A DNA stretch of 20,256 nt from assembly GCA_021779635.1 (NCBI GenBank), contig JAJYAH010000033.1, positions 1-20,256 of the forward strand, given 5' to 3'. Made by a program: the position numbers and the translations under genes. A model generated the notes under the pieces. That model was not told the DNA's origin and did no database searches. It saw only the letters and a program-made list of their open reading frames with translations. The DNA is from Pseudomonadota bacterium (GTDB lineage: Bacteria; Pseudomonadota; Alphaproteobacteria; Rhizobiales; Xanthobacteraceae). Positions within the stretch are counted from its first letter, which is position 1; each line of letters begins with the position of its first letter. This document shows positions 1 through 7,668 of this stretch, in pieces.

Positions 1-1
1 A

Positions 2-100
2 GGGTCGGGGTGAGGGGACCTCTCCGCAAGTTCGGACTCGCGGATAAGCCCCCTCACCCGGCGCTACGCGCCGACCTCTCCCCGCAAGCGGGGCGAGGTG
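2..100. repeat. Palindromic intergenic repeat cluster
   Basis: Three nested dyads are visible. GGGTGAGGGG (8-17) is inverted exactly at 50-59. GGCGC-TAC-GCGCC forms a hairpin at 60-72. CCTC-t-CCCCGC-AA-GCGGGG-c-GAGG forms a hairpin at 75-98. I recall elements with the core CTCTCCCCGC-AA-GCGGGG as abundant between genes in Bradyrhizobium and Rhodopseudomonas; copy number here cannot be seen. The element lies outside any convincing gene. It could be mobile REP-like DNA or part of the 3' end of a transcript entering from the left edge. Confidence 0.7.
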
Positions 101-192
101 AAATCGATTCAACTCAAAGCCATCATGCTTTAGGCGGGAACTTCGACGACCGCGCCCAGCCTGGATATCGGCCCAGAGATCGTGTTACGGCG

Positions 193-231
193 CCGTCGAG
201 CGATCATATCACTCGGCGGTTTGTTTTATTT
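193..231 (+). terminator. Probable rho-independent terminator reading rightward
   Basis: CCGTCGAGCGAT (193-204) pairs with ATCACTCGGCGG (208-219) around a three-base loop, with one C-A mismatch and one U-G pair. It is followed directly by a T-rich run (TTTGTTTTATTT, 220-231). It would end plus-strand transcription coming from a gene beyond the left edge. There is no T-run on the minus-strand side, so it does not serve the small minus-strand gene that ends at 290. Positions 101-192 and 232-289 hold nothing else I can identify. Confidence 0.45.
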
Positions 232-289
232 CGTCCCGAGGCAACTTGCCCGCGATCGCAGACACTCACGATATCGATCAGTTGGGTTA

Positions 290-547
290 TTACTTGTGCC
301 CCATCGGATTATAGCCACTGGAGCCCATCGGTTGGTAGCCCGAGCCGGTCCCCCGATAGGTCACCGCAGCGGCCGGATCGGCGGTCGTCGCTGTCGCCGA
401 TGATGAGTCCGACAGGTCTGACGAGGGTCTGTCAGATCGGCTTCCGTTCGACGGATGCGTGCTGGTGGACGTGAGCGTTGACGTCTGCGCCAGCGCGGGG
501 ACCATTCCCGCAACCGTGCCCAACAATAGAGCCATAAGTAATTTCAT
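290..547 (-). CDS. Small secreted Ser/Thr-rich protein, function unknown
   Basis: This encodes 85 residues. The N-terminus is a clear Sec signal peptide: MKLL, a hydrophobic core, then VPALA with predicted cleavage before Gln21. The mature part (about 65 residues) is low-complexity and rich in Ser, Thr and Asp. It ends in a glycine-rich tail carrying a near-duplicate motif, SGYQPMG and SGYNPMG. I chose ATG 547 because GGAG lies six bases upstream and the signal peptide starts cleanly there; an in-frame ATG at 559 would add four residues. There are no cysteines or lipobox. The gene is divergent from the HTH gene at 760 across a 212-bp AT-rich spacer. I recognise no family. The protein is probably periplasmic or cell-surface. 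Confidence 0.7.
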   Translation of the reverse strand: MKLLMALLLGTVAGMVPALAQTSTLTSTSTHPSNGSRSDRPSSDLSDSSSATATTADPAAAVTYRGTGSGYQPMGSSGYNPMGHK

Positions 548-629
548 GACGCACTCCAAATTATCTGGCCGTTTCTACAGATGAGATCGATCCATTATTG
601 CGTGGGCAAGTTAGTCGAAGGTGAGCCAA

Positions 630-680
630 CATTCTGAATGCAGGCTTTTCAAATTTGTTAAAGTTTTCGCAAGTTTTTGA
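630..680. promoter_or_regulatory. AT-rich divergent spacer with dyad and short tandem repeat
   Basis: The spacer between the divergent secreted-protein gene and the HTH gene (548-759) is noticeably AT-rich for this window. It contains an 11-bp perfect dyad, CATTC-T-GAATG (630-640). It also contains two adjacent near-identical 10-mers, aagttttcgc (661-670) and aagtttttga (671-680). These are plausible operator or promoter elements, possibly bound by the adjacent HTH protein. That is inference from layout only; I could not assign a convincing -35/-10 pair on either strand. Confidence 0.3.
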
Positions 681-759
681 TTAGGGAAACGGATACAGAA
701 TCGCAGATAAGTTCGCTGCCCGCACCCCCGCCCAGGATTAGCCCCCAGGACCAGACTCC

Positions 760-1077
760 GTGACCGGCCCCGAACTAAAGCAACTTCGCAAGGACCTCGG
801 CGATGCGATCGGCAGACAATTGTCCGCCGCCGACATGGCCAAGCTTTGCGGCCTCGCATCGGGCGGCGCCGACACCATCCGCCGATGGGAAGTCAGCGGC
901 CCCAGCGGGCCGGCCGCCGAATTGCTGCGTATCCTTGCGATGGCGAGCGATCGTCACCCGATTATCGAAAATTTTAACGTCTTTGATCGATTCAATATCC
1001 CGGAGAAGGAAAGACCGGCGCGCCGGGAAGAGTTCCGCCAGAAGATGCGCGATGAGGTGCGCAGCCGCCTCGATTAG
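760..1077 (+). CDS. Small helix-turn-helix DNA-binding protein
   Basis: This encodes 105 residues. Residues 1-60 read like an XRE/Cro-type or MerR-like HTH: TGPELKQLRKDLG, then a helix (SAADMAKLCGL), then a recognition-like segment ending in DTIRRWE (RRWE is typical of small HTH regulators). Residues 61-105 are charged and likely helical (EKERPARREEFRQKMRDEVRSRL). I chose the GTG start at 760 because AGGA (747-750) sits nine bases upstream. The stop TAG at 1075-1077 abuts the next ATG. The protein is probably a cytoplasmic transcriptional regulator, and the upstream divergent spacer is a candidate target. No ligand-binding domain is visible. Confidence 0.75.
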   Translation: MTGPELKQLRKDLGDAIGRQLSAADMAKLCGLASGGADTIRRWEVSGPSGPAAELLRILAMASDRHPIIENFNVFDRFNIPEKERPARREEFRQKMRDEVRSRLD

Positions 1078-1095
1078 ATGCGAGGTGCTGGCGCA

Positions 1096-1224
1096 ATGCT
1101 CTCCCCGTTTTCCACCGCCCTGGATGCAGCGCAGCGCAGTTCGATGGCGCCAATGCCTTGCGCGCCGGCGCCAGTTGCGGAACACTTGGTCGCGGATGGG
1201 GTGAATGCCGAGGCGGGCTCATGA
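1096..1224 (+). CDS. Possible 42-residue protein, unknown
   Basis: This short ORF starts MLSPFSTALDAAQRSS and ends NAEAGS. The frame is already open from an ATG at 1078 that directly follows the HTH stop (TAG-ATG, giving 48 residues). ATG 1096 is preferred because GAGG (1082-1085) lies ten bases upstream. It ends with an ATGA overlap onto the next gene (ATG 1221, TGA 1222-1224), a hallmark of translational coupling. The residues are Ala/Pro/Met-rich with no recognisable domain. It fills the space between two better-supported genes exactly, which is the main argument for it. It could also be a non-coding spacer that happens to be open. Confidence 0.4.
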   Translation: MLSPFSTALDAAQRSSMAPMPCAPAPVAEHLVADGVNAEAGS

Positions 1225-1421
1225 GTAAGCCGGACGCAGGATTTGATTACGACCGCTATCGCAAATTGCTGGCCGAAGCGACGGACGAGCCGAAGCGGCT
1301 CGCCTTCATCGATCTACTGGTCGAAGAAAAAGCCAAAGACAGCCTTGCCAGGCAAGCGCTTCGGGTCAGGCTTGCTGAACTCGGCCTGCACGCGAAATCA
1401 AGGACTGATTTGCCGAAATAG
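1221..1421 (+). CDS. Hypothetical 66-residue charged helical protein
   Basis: The protein begins MSKPDAGFDYDRYRKLLAEA and is dominated by amphipathic, charged stretches (DEPKRLAFIDLLVEEKAKDSLARQ). It is probably an all-helical small cytoplasmic protein. ATG 1221 is supported by GAGG (1210-1213) seven bases upstream. An in-frame start at 1158 would add 21 residues without a good ribosome site. It overlaps the preceding 42-codon ORF by ATGA and lies downstream of the HTH gene in the same direction, so the three probably share a transcript. I do not recognise a named family. Confidence 0.65.
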   Translation: MSKPDAGFDYDRYRKLLAEATDEPKRLAFIDLLVEEKAKDSLARQALRVRLAELGLHAKSRTDLPK

Positions 1422-1557
1422 CCGAGCGCATTACGGGCGCGGAAAGCGGTCACCGCCACCGATCACACCGCTTTGTTCCTCTACCCCGAAGCGGCCGTGG
1501 TGATGCGCCGGGCCGCCGCCGAAGCGAAGCGATAGCGCCACCGATCGACGATTTCGC

Positions 1558-1575
1558 GACGCGCCGCGGCGCGTC
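1558..1575. repeat. 18-bp perfect palindrome at the glnS 3' end
   Basis: GACGCGCC-GC-GGCGCGTC is a perfect dyad overlapping the glnS stop codon (TGA at 1576-1574, minus strand). No T-run follows it on the minus strand, so it is not a canonical intrinsic terminator. It could stabilise the mRNA 3' end. The 136 bases between the 66-aa gene and this palindrome show no gene. Confidence 0.45.
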
Positions 1576-3256
1576 AGCTCTTGCCGCCGACTTCCTTTGC
1601 AAACGTATCGCGCAAGCCGATCGTCCGGTTGAACACCGGGCGGTCCGGCGTTGAATCCCGATCGCGCGTGAAATAGCCCTGTCGCTCGAACTGCACCGGA
1701 TCGGACGAACTGGTTTCCATGATCGCAGGCTCAATCCGGGCGTCGGAAAGCACTTCCAGCGATTGCGGGTTGAGATAGGCGGCAAAATTGGCGGCGTCCG
1801 GATTGGGCTTGAGGAACAGCGGATTGTAGACGCGAATTTCCGCCGGCATCGACTTCGCCGCCGCCAGCCAATGCATGGTCGCCTTGACCTTGCGGCCGTC
1901 GGGCGCATTGCCGCCCTTGGTCGCGGGATCGTAGGTGCAGCGCAATTCGGTGATCTCACCGGCGGCGTTCTTCACCACCTTGCGGCACTTGATGAAATAG
2001 GCGTAGCGCAGCCGCACTTCGGTACCCGGGGAGAGCCGGAAAAACTTCTTGGGCGGATTCTCCATGAAGTCGTCTTGCTCGATGTAGAGCTCGCGGCCGA
2101 ACGCGATCTTGCGCGTGCCGGCGGCCGGATCGTCCGGATGGTTCGCGGCTTCGAGCTCCTCGATCTGGCCTTCCGGGTAATTCTCGATCACGACCTTGAG
2201 CGGCCGCAGCACCGCCATGCGCCGCAGCGCCGTCTTGTTGAGAAGCTCGCGGATGCAGAATTCCAGCATGCCGACATCGACGACGCTGTTGGCTTTGGCG
2301 ACCCCGATGCGCTTGACGAATTCGCGGATCGCCGCCGGCGGCACCCCGCGCCGTTTCAGGCCGGCGATGGTGGGCATGCGCGGATCGTCCCAGCCGCCGA
2401 CATGGCCACCGCGCACGAGTTCGGTCAGAACCCGTTTCGACAACAGCGTATAAGTCAGATTGAGCCGCGCGAATTCGTATTGATGAGGTTTCGACGGCAC
2501 CGGGAGCTTGTCGAGCAGCCATTCATAGAGCGGCCGGTGGTCCTCGAATTCCAGGGTACAGATCGAATGCGTGATTCCCTCGATCGCATCGGACTGCCCG
2601 TGGGCGTAGTCGTAGCTCGGATAGATCGACCATTTGTCGCCGGTGCGCGGATGCGTGGCGTGCAGGATGCGATAGAGCACGGGATCGCGCAGGTTGATGT
2701 TGCCGGACGACATATCGATCTTGGCGCGCAGGACACGGGCGCCGTTGGGAAATTCACCCGCCTTCATGCGCCGGAACAAATCGAGGTTTTCGTCCACCGG
2801 GCGCTCGCGAAACGGGCTGTTCCGGCCGGGCTCGGTCAGCGTGCCGCGCGTGATCCGGATTTCCTCCTGCGACTGGTCGTCGACATAGGCGTGGCCGGCG
2901 CGAATCAGGATTTCGGCCCACTCGTAGAGACGGTCGAAATAATCCGAGGCATAGAATACATGATCGCCCCAGTCGTAGCCGAGCCAGCGTACATCCGCTT
3001 GAATCGAATCGATGTATTCCTGCTCTTCCCGGGTGGGATTGGTATCGTCGAACCGCAGGTTACAGCGACCGGAAAATTCCTGCGCGATGCCGAAATTCAG
3101 TGCAATCGACTTGGCATGGCCGATATGCAGGTAGCCGTTCGGCTCCGGCGGAAACCGCGTTACGATCCGGCTGTATTTCTTCGCGTCAAGATCGGCCTGG
3201 ACGATGTCGCGAATGAAATCACGCCCCGCCTCTGCCGTTACCGGTTCTGTGGTCAT
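1574..3256 (-). CDS. glnS: Glutaminyl-tRNA synthetase
   Basis: This 560-residue class I aminoacyl-tRNA synthetase charges tRNA-Gln with glutamine using ATP, in the cytoplasm. The HIGH signature is visible at residues 39-50 ([12 protein letters not shown]). The FDDTNP motif follows, and the KMSKS equivalent is LLSKR in the middle of the protein. The C-terminal half carries the anticodon-binding beta-barrels. The length is close to that of the E. coli enzyme. ATG 3256 is preferred: AGGA lies six bases upstream and the product begins [14 protein letters not shown]. Upstream in-frame codons (to 3295) lack conserved sequence. It is divergent from gltX across a 167-bp spacer. Many alphaproteobacteria lack GlnRS and use GatCAB transamidation, so a direct GlnRS is informative. 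Confidence 0.97.
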   Translation of the reverse strand: MTTEPVTAEAGRDFIRDIVQADLDAKKYSRIVTRFPPEPNGYLHIGHAKSIALNFGIAQEFSGRCNLRFDDTNPTREEQEYIDSIQADVRWLGYDWGDHVFYASDYFDRLYEWAEILIRAGHAYVDDQSQEEIRITRGTLTEPGRNSPFRERPVDENLDLFRRMKAGEFPNGARVLRAKIDMSSGNINLRDPVLYRILHATHPRTGDKWSIYPSYDYAHGQSDAIEGITHSICTLEFEDHRPLYEWLLDKLPVPSKPHQYEFARLNLTYTLLSKRVLTELVRGGHVGGWDDPRMPTIAGLKRRGVPPAAIREFVKRIGVAKANSVVDVGMLEFCIRELLNKTALRRMAVLRPLKVVIENYPEGQIEELEAANHPDDPAAGTRKIAFGRELYIEQDDFMENPPKKFFRLSPGTEVRLRYAYFIKCRKVVKNAAGEITELRCTYDPATKGGNAPDGRKVKATMHWLAAAKSMPAEIRVYNPLFLKPNPDAANFAAYLNPQSLEVLSDARIEPAIMETSSSDPVQFERQGYFTRDRDSTPDRPVFNRTIGLRDTFAKEVGGKS

Positions 3257-3423
3257 TCCAGTTCCTGTTCGGGAAACAAGCGGACCTTGTGCCAAATTCG
3301 CTCGATCCAGCCAAGGGGCGATCCCCGGATTCGGGGCGCCGGGCAGGCTTTAGTTATGCACCGTTCCTGTTATACACCACCGCGCCGCCTGCATGCCCTC
3401 GTTGTCCGGGATCCGCTCCCCTC

Positions 3424-4848
3424 ATGACTGATGCCATCGTCACCCGTTTTGCTCCCTCGCCGACAGGCTTTCTCCACATCGGAGGAGCCCGCACGGCGCT
3501 GTTCAACTGGCTTTACGCGCGCGGGCGCGGCGGCAAGATGTTGCTGCGCATCGAGGACACCGACCGGCAGCGATCGACCAGGGAAGCCATCGACGCCATT
3601 CTGGACGGGCTGAAATGGCTCGGGCTCGATTGGGATGGCGAGGTCGTCTACCAGTTCGACCGGGCCGCACGCCACCGCGAGGTGGCCGAGCAATTGCTTG
3701 CCAGCGGCAAGGCCTATCGCTGCTATGCGACGCCGGAGGAACTTGCGGCGATGCGCGAGAAAGCGCGCGCCGAGGGCCGCACGCGCCTCTATGACGGCTT
3801 GTGGCGCGATCGCGGTGCCGCGGATGCGCCGGTCGGCATGAAGCCCACGATCAGGCTGAAGGCGCCTCAAACCGGCGAAACCGTGATTGAGGATCAGGTC
3901 CAGGGCCGCGTAGTCTGGCAGAACGAGAATCTCGACGACCTCGTGCTGCTGCGTGGCGACGGCAATCCGACCTATATGCTCGCCGTCGTAGTCGACGATC
4001 GCGACATGGGCGTCACCCACATCATTCGCGGCGACGACCATCTGATCAACGCCGCGCGTCAGAAGCAGATCTACGATGCGCTCGACTGGGACATTCCAAG
4101 CATGTCCCACATTCCCCTGATCCATGGGCCGGACGGCTCGAAACTGTCAAAACGCCATGGGGCTCTGGGCGTGGATGCCTATCGCGCCATGGGATATTTG
4201 CCGGCGGCGTTGCGCAATTACCTGGTCAGGCTGGGATGGAGCCACGGCGACCAGGAGATATTTTCGACCGAGGAGATGCTCGCCGATTTCGATCTGCCGG
4301 CGATCGGCCGGTCGGCCGCGCGTTTCGATTTCGCCAAGCTGGAAAACCTCAACGGCCACTATATCCGTCACGCCGACGATCAATCTCTCGTGACCATGTT
4401 CGCAGATGTCCTGAGCTATGTCCCCGGCGGTTCCGACCTCAAGGCCAAGCTCAACGACACCACGCGCGCGCAATTGCTGCAGGCGATGCCGAGCCTCAAG
4501 GAGCGCGCCAAGACGCTGATCGAACTGATTGACGGTTCGTATTTTATCTTTGCCGACAGGCCGCTCGTAATCGAGCCGAAGGCGGCGCTGCTGTTGACGC
4601 CGGAAAACCGCGAACTGATCGGCCGGCTTCGCCTGGCGCTGGAGACTGTCACGCCCTGGACCTCGGAAACCACCGAGGCGGCCATGCGCGCCTTCGCCGA
4701 GCAGAATAACCTCAAGCTTGGCGCGGTTGCCCAACCGCTCCGGGTGGCGCTCACCGGACGTACCACGTCGCCGGGGATTTTTGACGTTCTCGCGGTCCTG
4801 GGACGGCAGGAATGCCTCGCCAGGCTTGGCGATCAGGCCCCCTCATAG
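3424..4848 (+). CDS. gltX: Glutamyl-tRNA synthetase
   Basis: This 474-residue class I synthetase charges tRNA-Glu in the cytoplasm. The N-terminus has the GluRS signature [19 protein letters not shown] (residues 8-26, with the HIGG form of HIGH). The KMSKS loop is GSKLSKRHG near residue 240. The C-terminal part is the helical anticodon-binding domain. ATG 3424 (MTDAIVTRF) matches where the family begins. The ribosome site is weak. The frame is open upstream to 3289, but that stretch does not look like protein. The gene lies divergent to glnS and 172 bp upstream of gltA on the same strand. A weak TATAC-like -10 (TTATAC, 3370-3375) is a candidate promoter element. Confidence 0.97.
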   Translation: MTDAIVTRFAPSPTGFLHIGGARTALFNWLYARGRGGKMLLRIEDTDRQRSTREAIDAILDGLKWLGLDWDGEVVYQFDRAARHREVAEQLLASGKAYRCYATPEELAAMREKARAEGRTRLYDGLWRDRGAADAPVGMKPTIRLKAPQTGETVIEDQVQGRVVWQNENLDDLVLLRGDGNPTYMLAVVVDDRDMGVTHIIRGDDHLINAARQKQIYDALDWDIPSMSHIPLIHGPDGSKLSKRHGALGVDAYRAMGYLPAALRNYLVRLGWSHGDQEIFSTEEMLADFDLPAIGRSAARFDFAKLENLNGHYIRHADDQSLVTMFADVLSYVPGGSDLKAKLNDTTRAQLLQAMPSLKERAKTLIELIDGSYFIFADRPLVIEPKAALLLTPENRELIGRLRLALETVTPWTSETTEAAMRAFAEQNNLKLGAVAQPLRVALTGRTTSPGIFDVLAVLGRQECLARLGDQAPS

Positions 4849-5020
4849 CAAGGGATCGCAGCCGCAGCATCGGCCATCTTGCAGTGCAAACAGCAATACG
4901 ATACCCATTTGAGCCGCGCATCCAAGCGGCGCTTCTGGAATACCCGGCTTCCCTCGCTATCTGTCTTTCATGGCGCCCACGGCCGCCGGCCTTCGCAACG
5001 ATCTCATCGGGGACTTCACG

Positions 5021-6325
5021 ATGGACGCAACATCCAAATCCAAAACCGCAACACTGACCGTAGGCAACCAGAGCTACGATTTCCCGATTTTGAGCGGCAC
5101 CGTCGGGCCGGATGTCGTCGACATCGCCAAGCTCTACGCCCATTCCGGGATGTTCACGTACGACCCCGGCTTTACTTCTACCGGGAGTTGCCAGTCCAAG
5201 ATCACCTATATCGACGGTGATGCCGGTATTCTGGAATACCGCGGGTATCCGATCGAACAGCTCGCGGAAAAAGGCGACTTCCTCGAAACCTGCTATCTGC
5301 TGCTCTACGGCGAGTTGCCGACCAAGGCCCAGAAAGACGACTTCGACAGCCGCGTGATCCATCACACCATGATTCACGAGCAGATGGCGCGGTTCTTCCA
5401 GGGCTTCCGCCGCGACGCCCATCCGATGGCGATCATGGTGGCGGCCGTTGGTGCGCTGGCCGCGTTCTATCACGACTCCACCGACATCAACGATCCGCGG
5501 CAGCGGATGATCGCGTCGATGCGAATGATCGCGAAAGTCCCGACACTGGCGGCGATGGCCTACAAATACACCATCGGCCAGCCTTTCATTTATCCGAAGA
5601 ATTCGCTGAGCTTTGCCGAAAATTTCCTGAATATGTGCTTCGCGGTGCCCTGCGAGGAATACAAGATCAATCCGGTTCTTGCCGACGCGCTCGACAAGAT
5701 CTTCATTCTCCATGCCGACCACGAGCAGAACGCCTCGACCTCAACGGTGCGGATCGCCGGTTCGTCCGGCGCCAATCCATTCGCCTGCATCGCCGCCGGC
5801 ATCGCCTGCCTGTGGGGACCCGCCCATGGCGGCGCCAATGAAGCGGCGCTGGCGATGCTGGCCGGCATCGGCACCGTCGATAAAATTCCTGACTTCATCA
5901 AGAGGGTGAAAGACAAGAACAGCGAAGTTCGCCTGATGGGGTTTGGGCATCGCGTCTACAAGAACTACGATCCCCGCGCCAAGATCATGCAGAAGATGTG
6001 TCACGCCGTGTTGGCGGAGACCGGCCATGGCGACGATCCGATGCTGAAAGTCGCGCTGGAACTGGAAAAGATCGCGCTGCACGACGACTATTTCATCGAA
6101 CGCAAGCTCTATCCGAATGTGGATTTCTATTCGGGCATCACGCTGAAGGCGATGGGCTTCCCTACCTCGATGTTCACCGTGCTGTTTGCAGTCGCTCGCA
6201 CCGTCGGCTGGATCAGTCAGTGGAGCGAGATGATCGAAGATCCGCAGCAGAAGATCGGCCGGCCGCGGCAACTCTATACCGGCGCCACCCATCGCGATTA
6301 CGTCGATATCGCCAAGCGCAAATGA
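5021..6325 (+). CDS. gltA: Citrate synthase
   Basis: This 434-residue enzyme condenses oxaloacetate and acetyl-CoA to citrate at the entry of the TCA cycle. It is the Gram-negative (hexameric, E. coli-like) type, with the N-terminal small beta domain and the segment [19 protein letters not shown]. The catalytic residues fit the family: His269 ([10 protein letters not shown]), His310 ([13 protein letters not shown]) and Asp368 (NVDFYSGI). ATG 5021 is supported by GGGGA seven bases upstream; the frame is open to 4970 but without conserved sequence. It follows gltX after 172 bp, probably from its own promoter (TTGCAG at 4879-4884 is a weak -35 candidate). It ends before a strong double hairpin and converges on lpxB. 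Confidence 0.98.
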   Translation: MDATSKSKTATLTVGNQSYDFPILSGTVGPDVVDIAKLYAHSGMFTYDPGFTSTGSCQSKITYIDGDAGILEYRGYPIEQLAEKGDFLETCYLLLYGELPTKAQKDDFDSRVIHHTMIHEQMARFFQGFRRDAHPMAIMVAAVGALAAFYHDSTDINDPRQRMIASMRMIAKVPTLAAMAYKYTIGQPFIYPKNSLSFAENFLNMCFAVPCEEYKINPVLADALDKIFILHADHEQNASTSTVRIAGSSGANPFACIAAGIACLWGPAHGGANEAALAMLAGIGTVDKIPDFIKRVKDKNSEVRLMGFGHRVYKNYDPRAKIMQKMCHAVLAETGHGDDPMLKVALELEKIALHDDYFIERKLYPNVDFYSGITLKAMGFPTSMFTVLFAVARTVGWISQWSEMIEDPQQKIGRPRQLYTGATHRDYVDIAKRK

Positions 6326-6352
6326 TTGCGTAGATCATTCGCAACCTTCGAG

Positions 6353-6379
6353 GATGGATGCGGCCGGCCCGCATCCATC
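6353..6379. repeat. 11-bp inverted repeat downstream of gltA
   Basis: GATGGATGCGG (6353-6363) and CCGCATCCATC (6369-6379) form a perfect 11-bp stem around the loop CCGGC. It has no T-run of its own and sits 16 bases before a second, terminator-like stem. It probably contributes to 3'-end structure of the gltA mRNA. Confidence 0.6.
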
Positions 6380-6395
6380 GGCCGCCGGCGCAAGT

Positions 6396-6432
6396 GCCGC
6401 CGTTCCGAACCGGAACGGCGGCTCTATTTCTT
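6396..6432 (+). terminator. Intrinsic terminator of gltA
   Basis: GCCGCCGTTCC (6396-6406) pairs perfectly with GGAACGGCGGC (6412-6422) around the loop GAACC. It is followed by the T-rich tail TCTATTTCTT (6423-6432). The 11-bp GC-rich stem plus T-run fits rho-independent termination of the gltX/gltA direction. There is no T-run on the minus-strand side for lpxB. Confidence 0.8.
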
Positions 6433-6439
6433 CATTTTG

Positions 6440-6490
6440 ACGCGTTTTCTTTACGCGAACCGGCATCCGCTTCGCTCGAAAACGCTTTAG
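6440..6490. repeat. Nitrobacteraceae-type intergenic repeat abutting the lpxB stop
   Basis: The element starts GACGCGTTTTC and ends CGAAAACGCTTTAG. An 8-bp perfect inverted pair, GCGTTTTC (6442-6449) and GAAAACGC (6478-6485), brackets a GC-rich middle with the CGCGAACCGG core. I remember elements of this form as highly repeated in Bradyrhizobium-type genomes. Its right end supplies the lpxB stop (TAA at 6489-6487), so the repeat boundary and gene end coincide. It may act as a 3'-end structure for the minus-strand operon. Confidence 0.65.
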
Positions 6491-7668
6491 TTCGATCCCG
6501 GCGCCTTTCGTAACGTCGCCAACACGATGTCGGCAGCGCGGGCGCTGGGCGGCTGGCCCGCGGTCGACATGATGGCGTCGATTTTCGCAAAGGCTTCGGC
6601 CTGTCGCCGGCGCAAGGGCGAGTCACTCAGGATTTCGCGCAAGGCCGGCGCCAGTTTCGCCGGTGTGCAGTCCTGCTGGAGGAATTCCGGAACCACGTTC
6701 TCGCCAATCACGAGATTTGCCAAAATCGCCGAACTTGCCTGGATCGCGCGTCGCAGAATCCAGGCCTCCACGGCCCCCACCTTGTAGGCGGCGACCATCG
6801 GCACTCCTGCGAGCGCGAGTTCGAGCGTCGCGGTGCCCGATTTGACGAAAGCGGCGTGCGCAACGCGGAAAGCCGCTTTCTTTTCCTGTTCGCCGACGAT
6901 GATTCGCGGCTGGACCGGCCAGCCTTTCACGCCCTCCCGAACCACATCCTGCAAATGCGGCAAGGTGGGAAGGACAGGCTCGAACGGCACGTCCAGCAGG
7001 CCCAGCGTTTCGCCGAATACCGCCATGTGATGGTTGATCTCGCCGCGGCGGCTTCCCGGCAGCACCAGAAGAACCGGCGGTTGGTCGTGCCGGCGCCGTT
7101 GTTCGTCGGCATCGGGACGAAGCACGTCGATCTGTTCGACCAGGGGATGACCGACATAGCTGCACGGCGGACCGTCAAGCCTGCGATACGCCTCCGGCTC
7201 GAAAGGCAACAGGGCGAGGACGTGATCGACGTAGCCCAGCATCGCCCGCGCCCGACCCGGCCGCCACGCCCAGACTGAGGGGGATACATAATCGATGATC
7301 GGCAGGGAGGGATCGCTGGCCCGAACCCGTCTTGCCACCCGATGGGTGAAGTCGGGACTGTCGATGATGACGAGGGTGTCGGGCGAGGCCTGCATCACCG
7401 CATCGGCGGTTTGCCGGATGAGCCGCAAGATCATCGGCAACCGCTTGACGACCGCCGAAAATCCCATGATCGACAGGTCTTCGATCGGAAACAGAGAGGC
7501 CAGTCCCTCGCGCGCCATCGACGGCCCGCCGACGCCTTCGAACTGGACGGCGCCGCCGAGCCGCTGGCGCAACACCTTCATCAGGTTGGCGCCAAGCCGA
7601 TCTCCCGATTCCTCCGTTGCGATCAGAAATACCTTTGGCGCGACGTTCGCGGTTGCTCGCGCCGGCAT
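6487..7668 (-). CDS. lpxB: Lipid-A-disaccharide synthase
   Basis: This 393-residue GT19-family glycosyltransferase joins 2,3-diacylglucosamine-1-phosphate to UDP-2,3-diacylglucosamine, forming the beta-1,6 disaccharide of lipid A at the inner face of the inner membrane. Visible motifs are the N-terminal FLIATEESGDRLGANL (the family's G-E-x-SGD loop), YVGHPLVE, VLPGSRRGEI, the donor-site segment KSGTATLELAL, and VVPEFLQQDCTP near the C-terminus. ATG 7668 overlaps the lpxI stop by one base (TGATG); GTG 7671 would give a GTGA overlap and one extra residue. It is the last gene of the long minus-strand cluster and converges with gltA. Confidence 0.96.
   Translation of the reverse strand: MPARATANVAPKVFLIATEESGDRLGANLMKVLRQRLGGAVQFEGVGGPSMAREGLASLFPIEDLSIMGFSAVVKRLPMILRLIRQTADAVMQASPDTLVIIDSPDFTHRVARRVRASDPSLPIIDYVSPSVWAWRPGRARAMLGYVDHVLALLPFEPEAYRRLDGPPCSYVGHPLVEQIDVLRPDADEQRRRHDQPPVLLVLPGSRRGEINHHMAVFGETLGLLDVPFEPVLPTLPHLQDVVREGVKGWPVQPRIIVGEQEKKAAFRVAHAAFVKSGTATLELALAGVPMVAAYKVGAVEAWILRRAIQASSAILANLVIGENVVPEFLQQDCTPAKLAPALREILSDSPLRRRQAEAFAKIDAIMSTAGQPPSARAADIVLATLRKAPGSN

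Noticed and set aside
10..474. 154-codon plus-strand frame at the left edge
   Set aside because: Runs through palindromic repeats and a terminator-like hairpin, lacks a ribosome site, and is antisense to the better-supported secreted-protein gene.
3323..3336. CCCCG-GATT-CGGGG hairpin in the glnS-gltX spacer
   Set aside because: A short dyad with no T-run; likely chance at this GC content, so not reported as a terminator or T-box-like element.
3289..3423. Upstream extension of gltX by 45 codons
   Set aside because: GluRS proteins begin right at the [15 protein letters not shown] region; the extension overlaps the glnS 5' region and is not protein-like.
1763..3427. Long open frame (554 codons) antisense to glnS
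   Set aside because: It mirrors the GC-rich codon pattern of glnS, has Arg/Asp/Val-rich composition without motifs, and glnS is unambiguous.
4751..5722. 323-codon minus-strand frame opposite gltX end and gltA
   Set aside because: Shadow of gltA in a high-GC genome; low-complexity composition.
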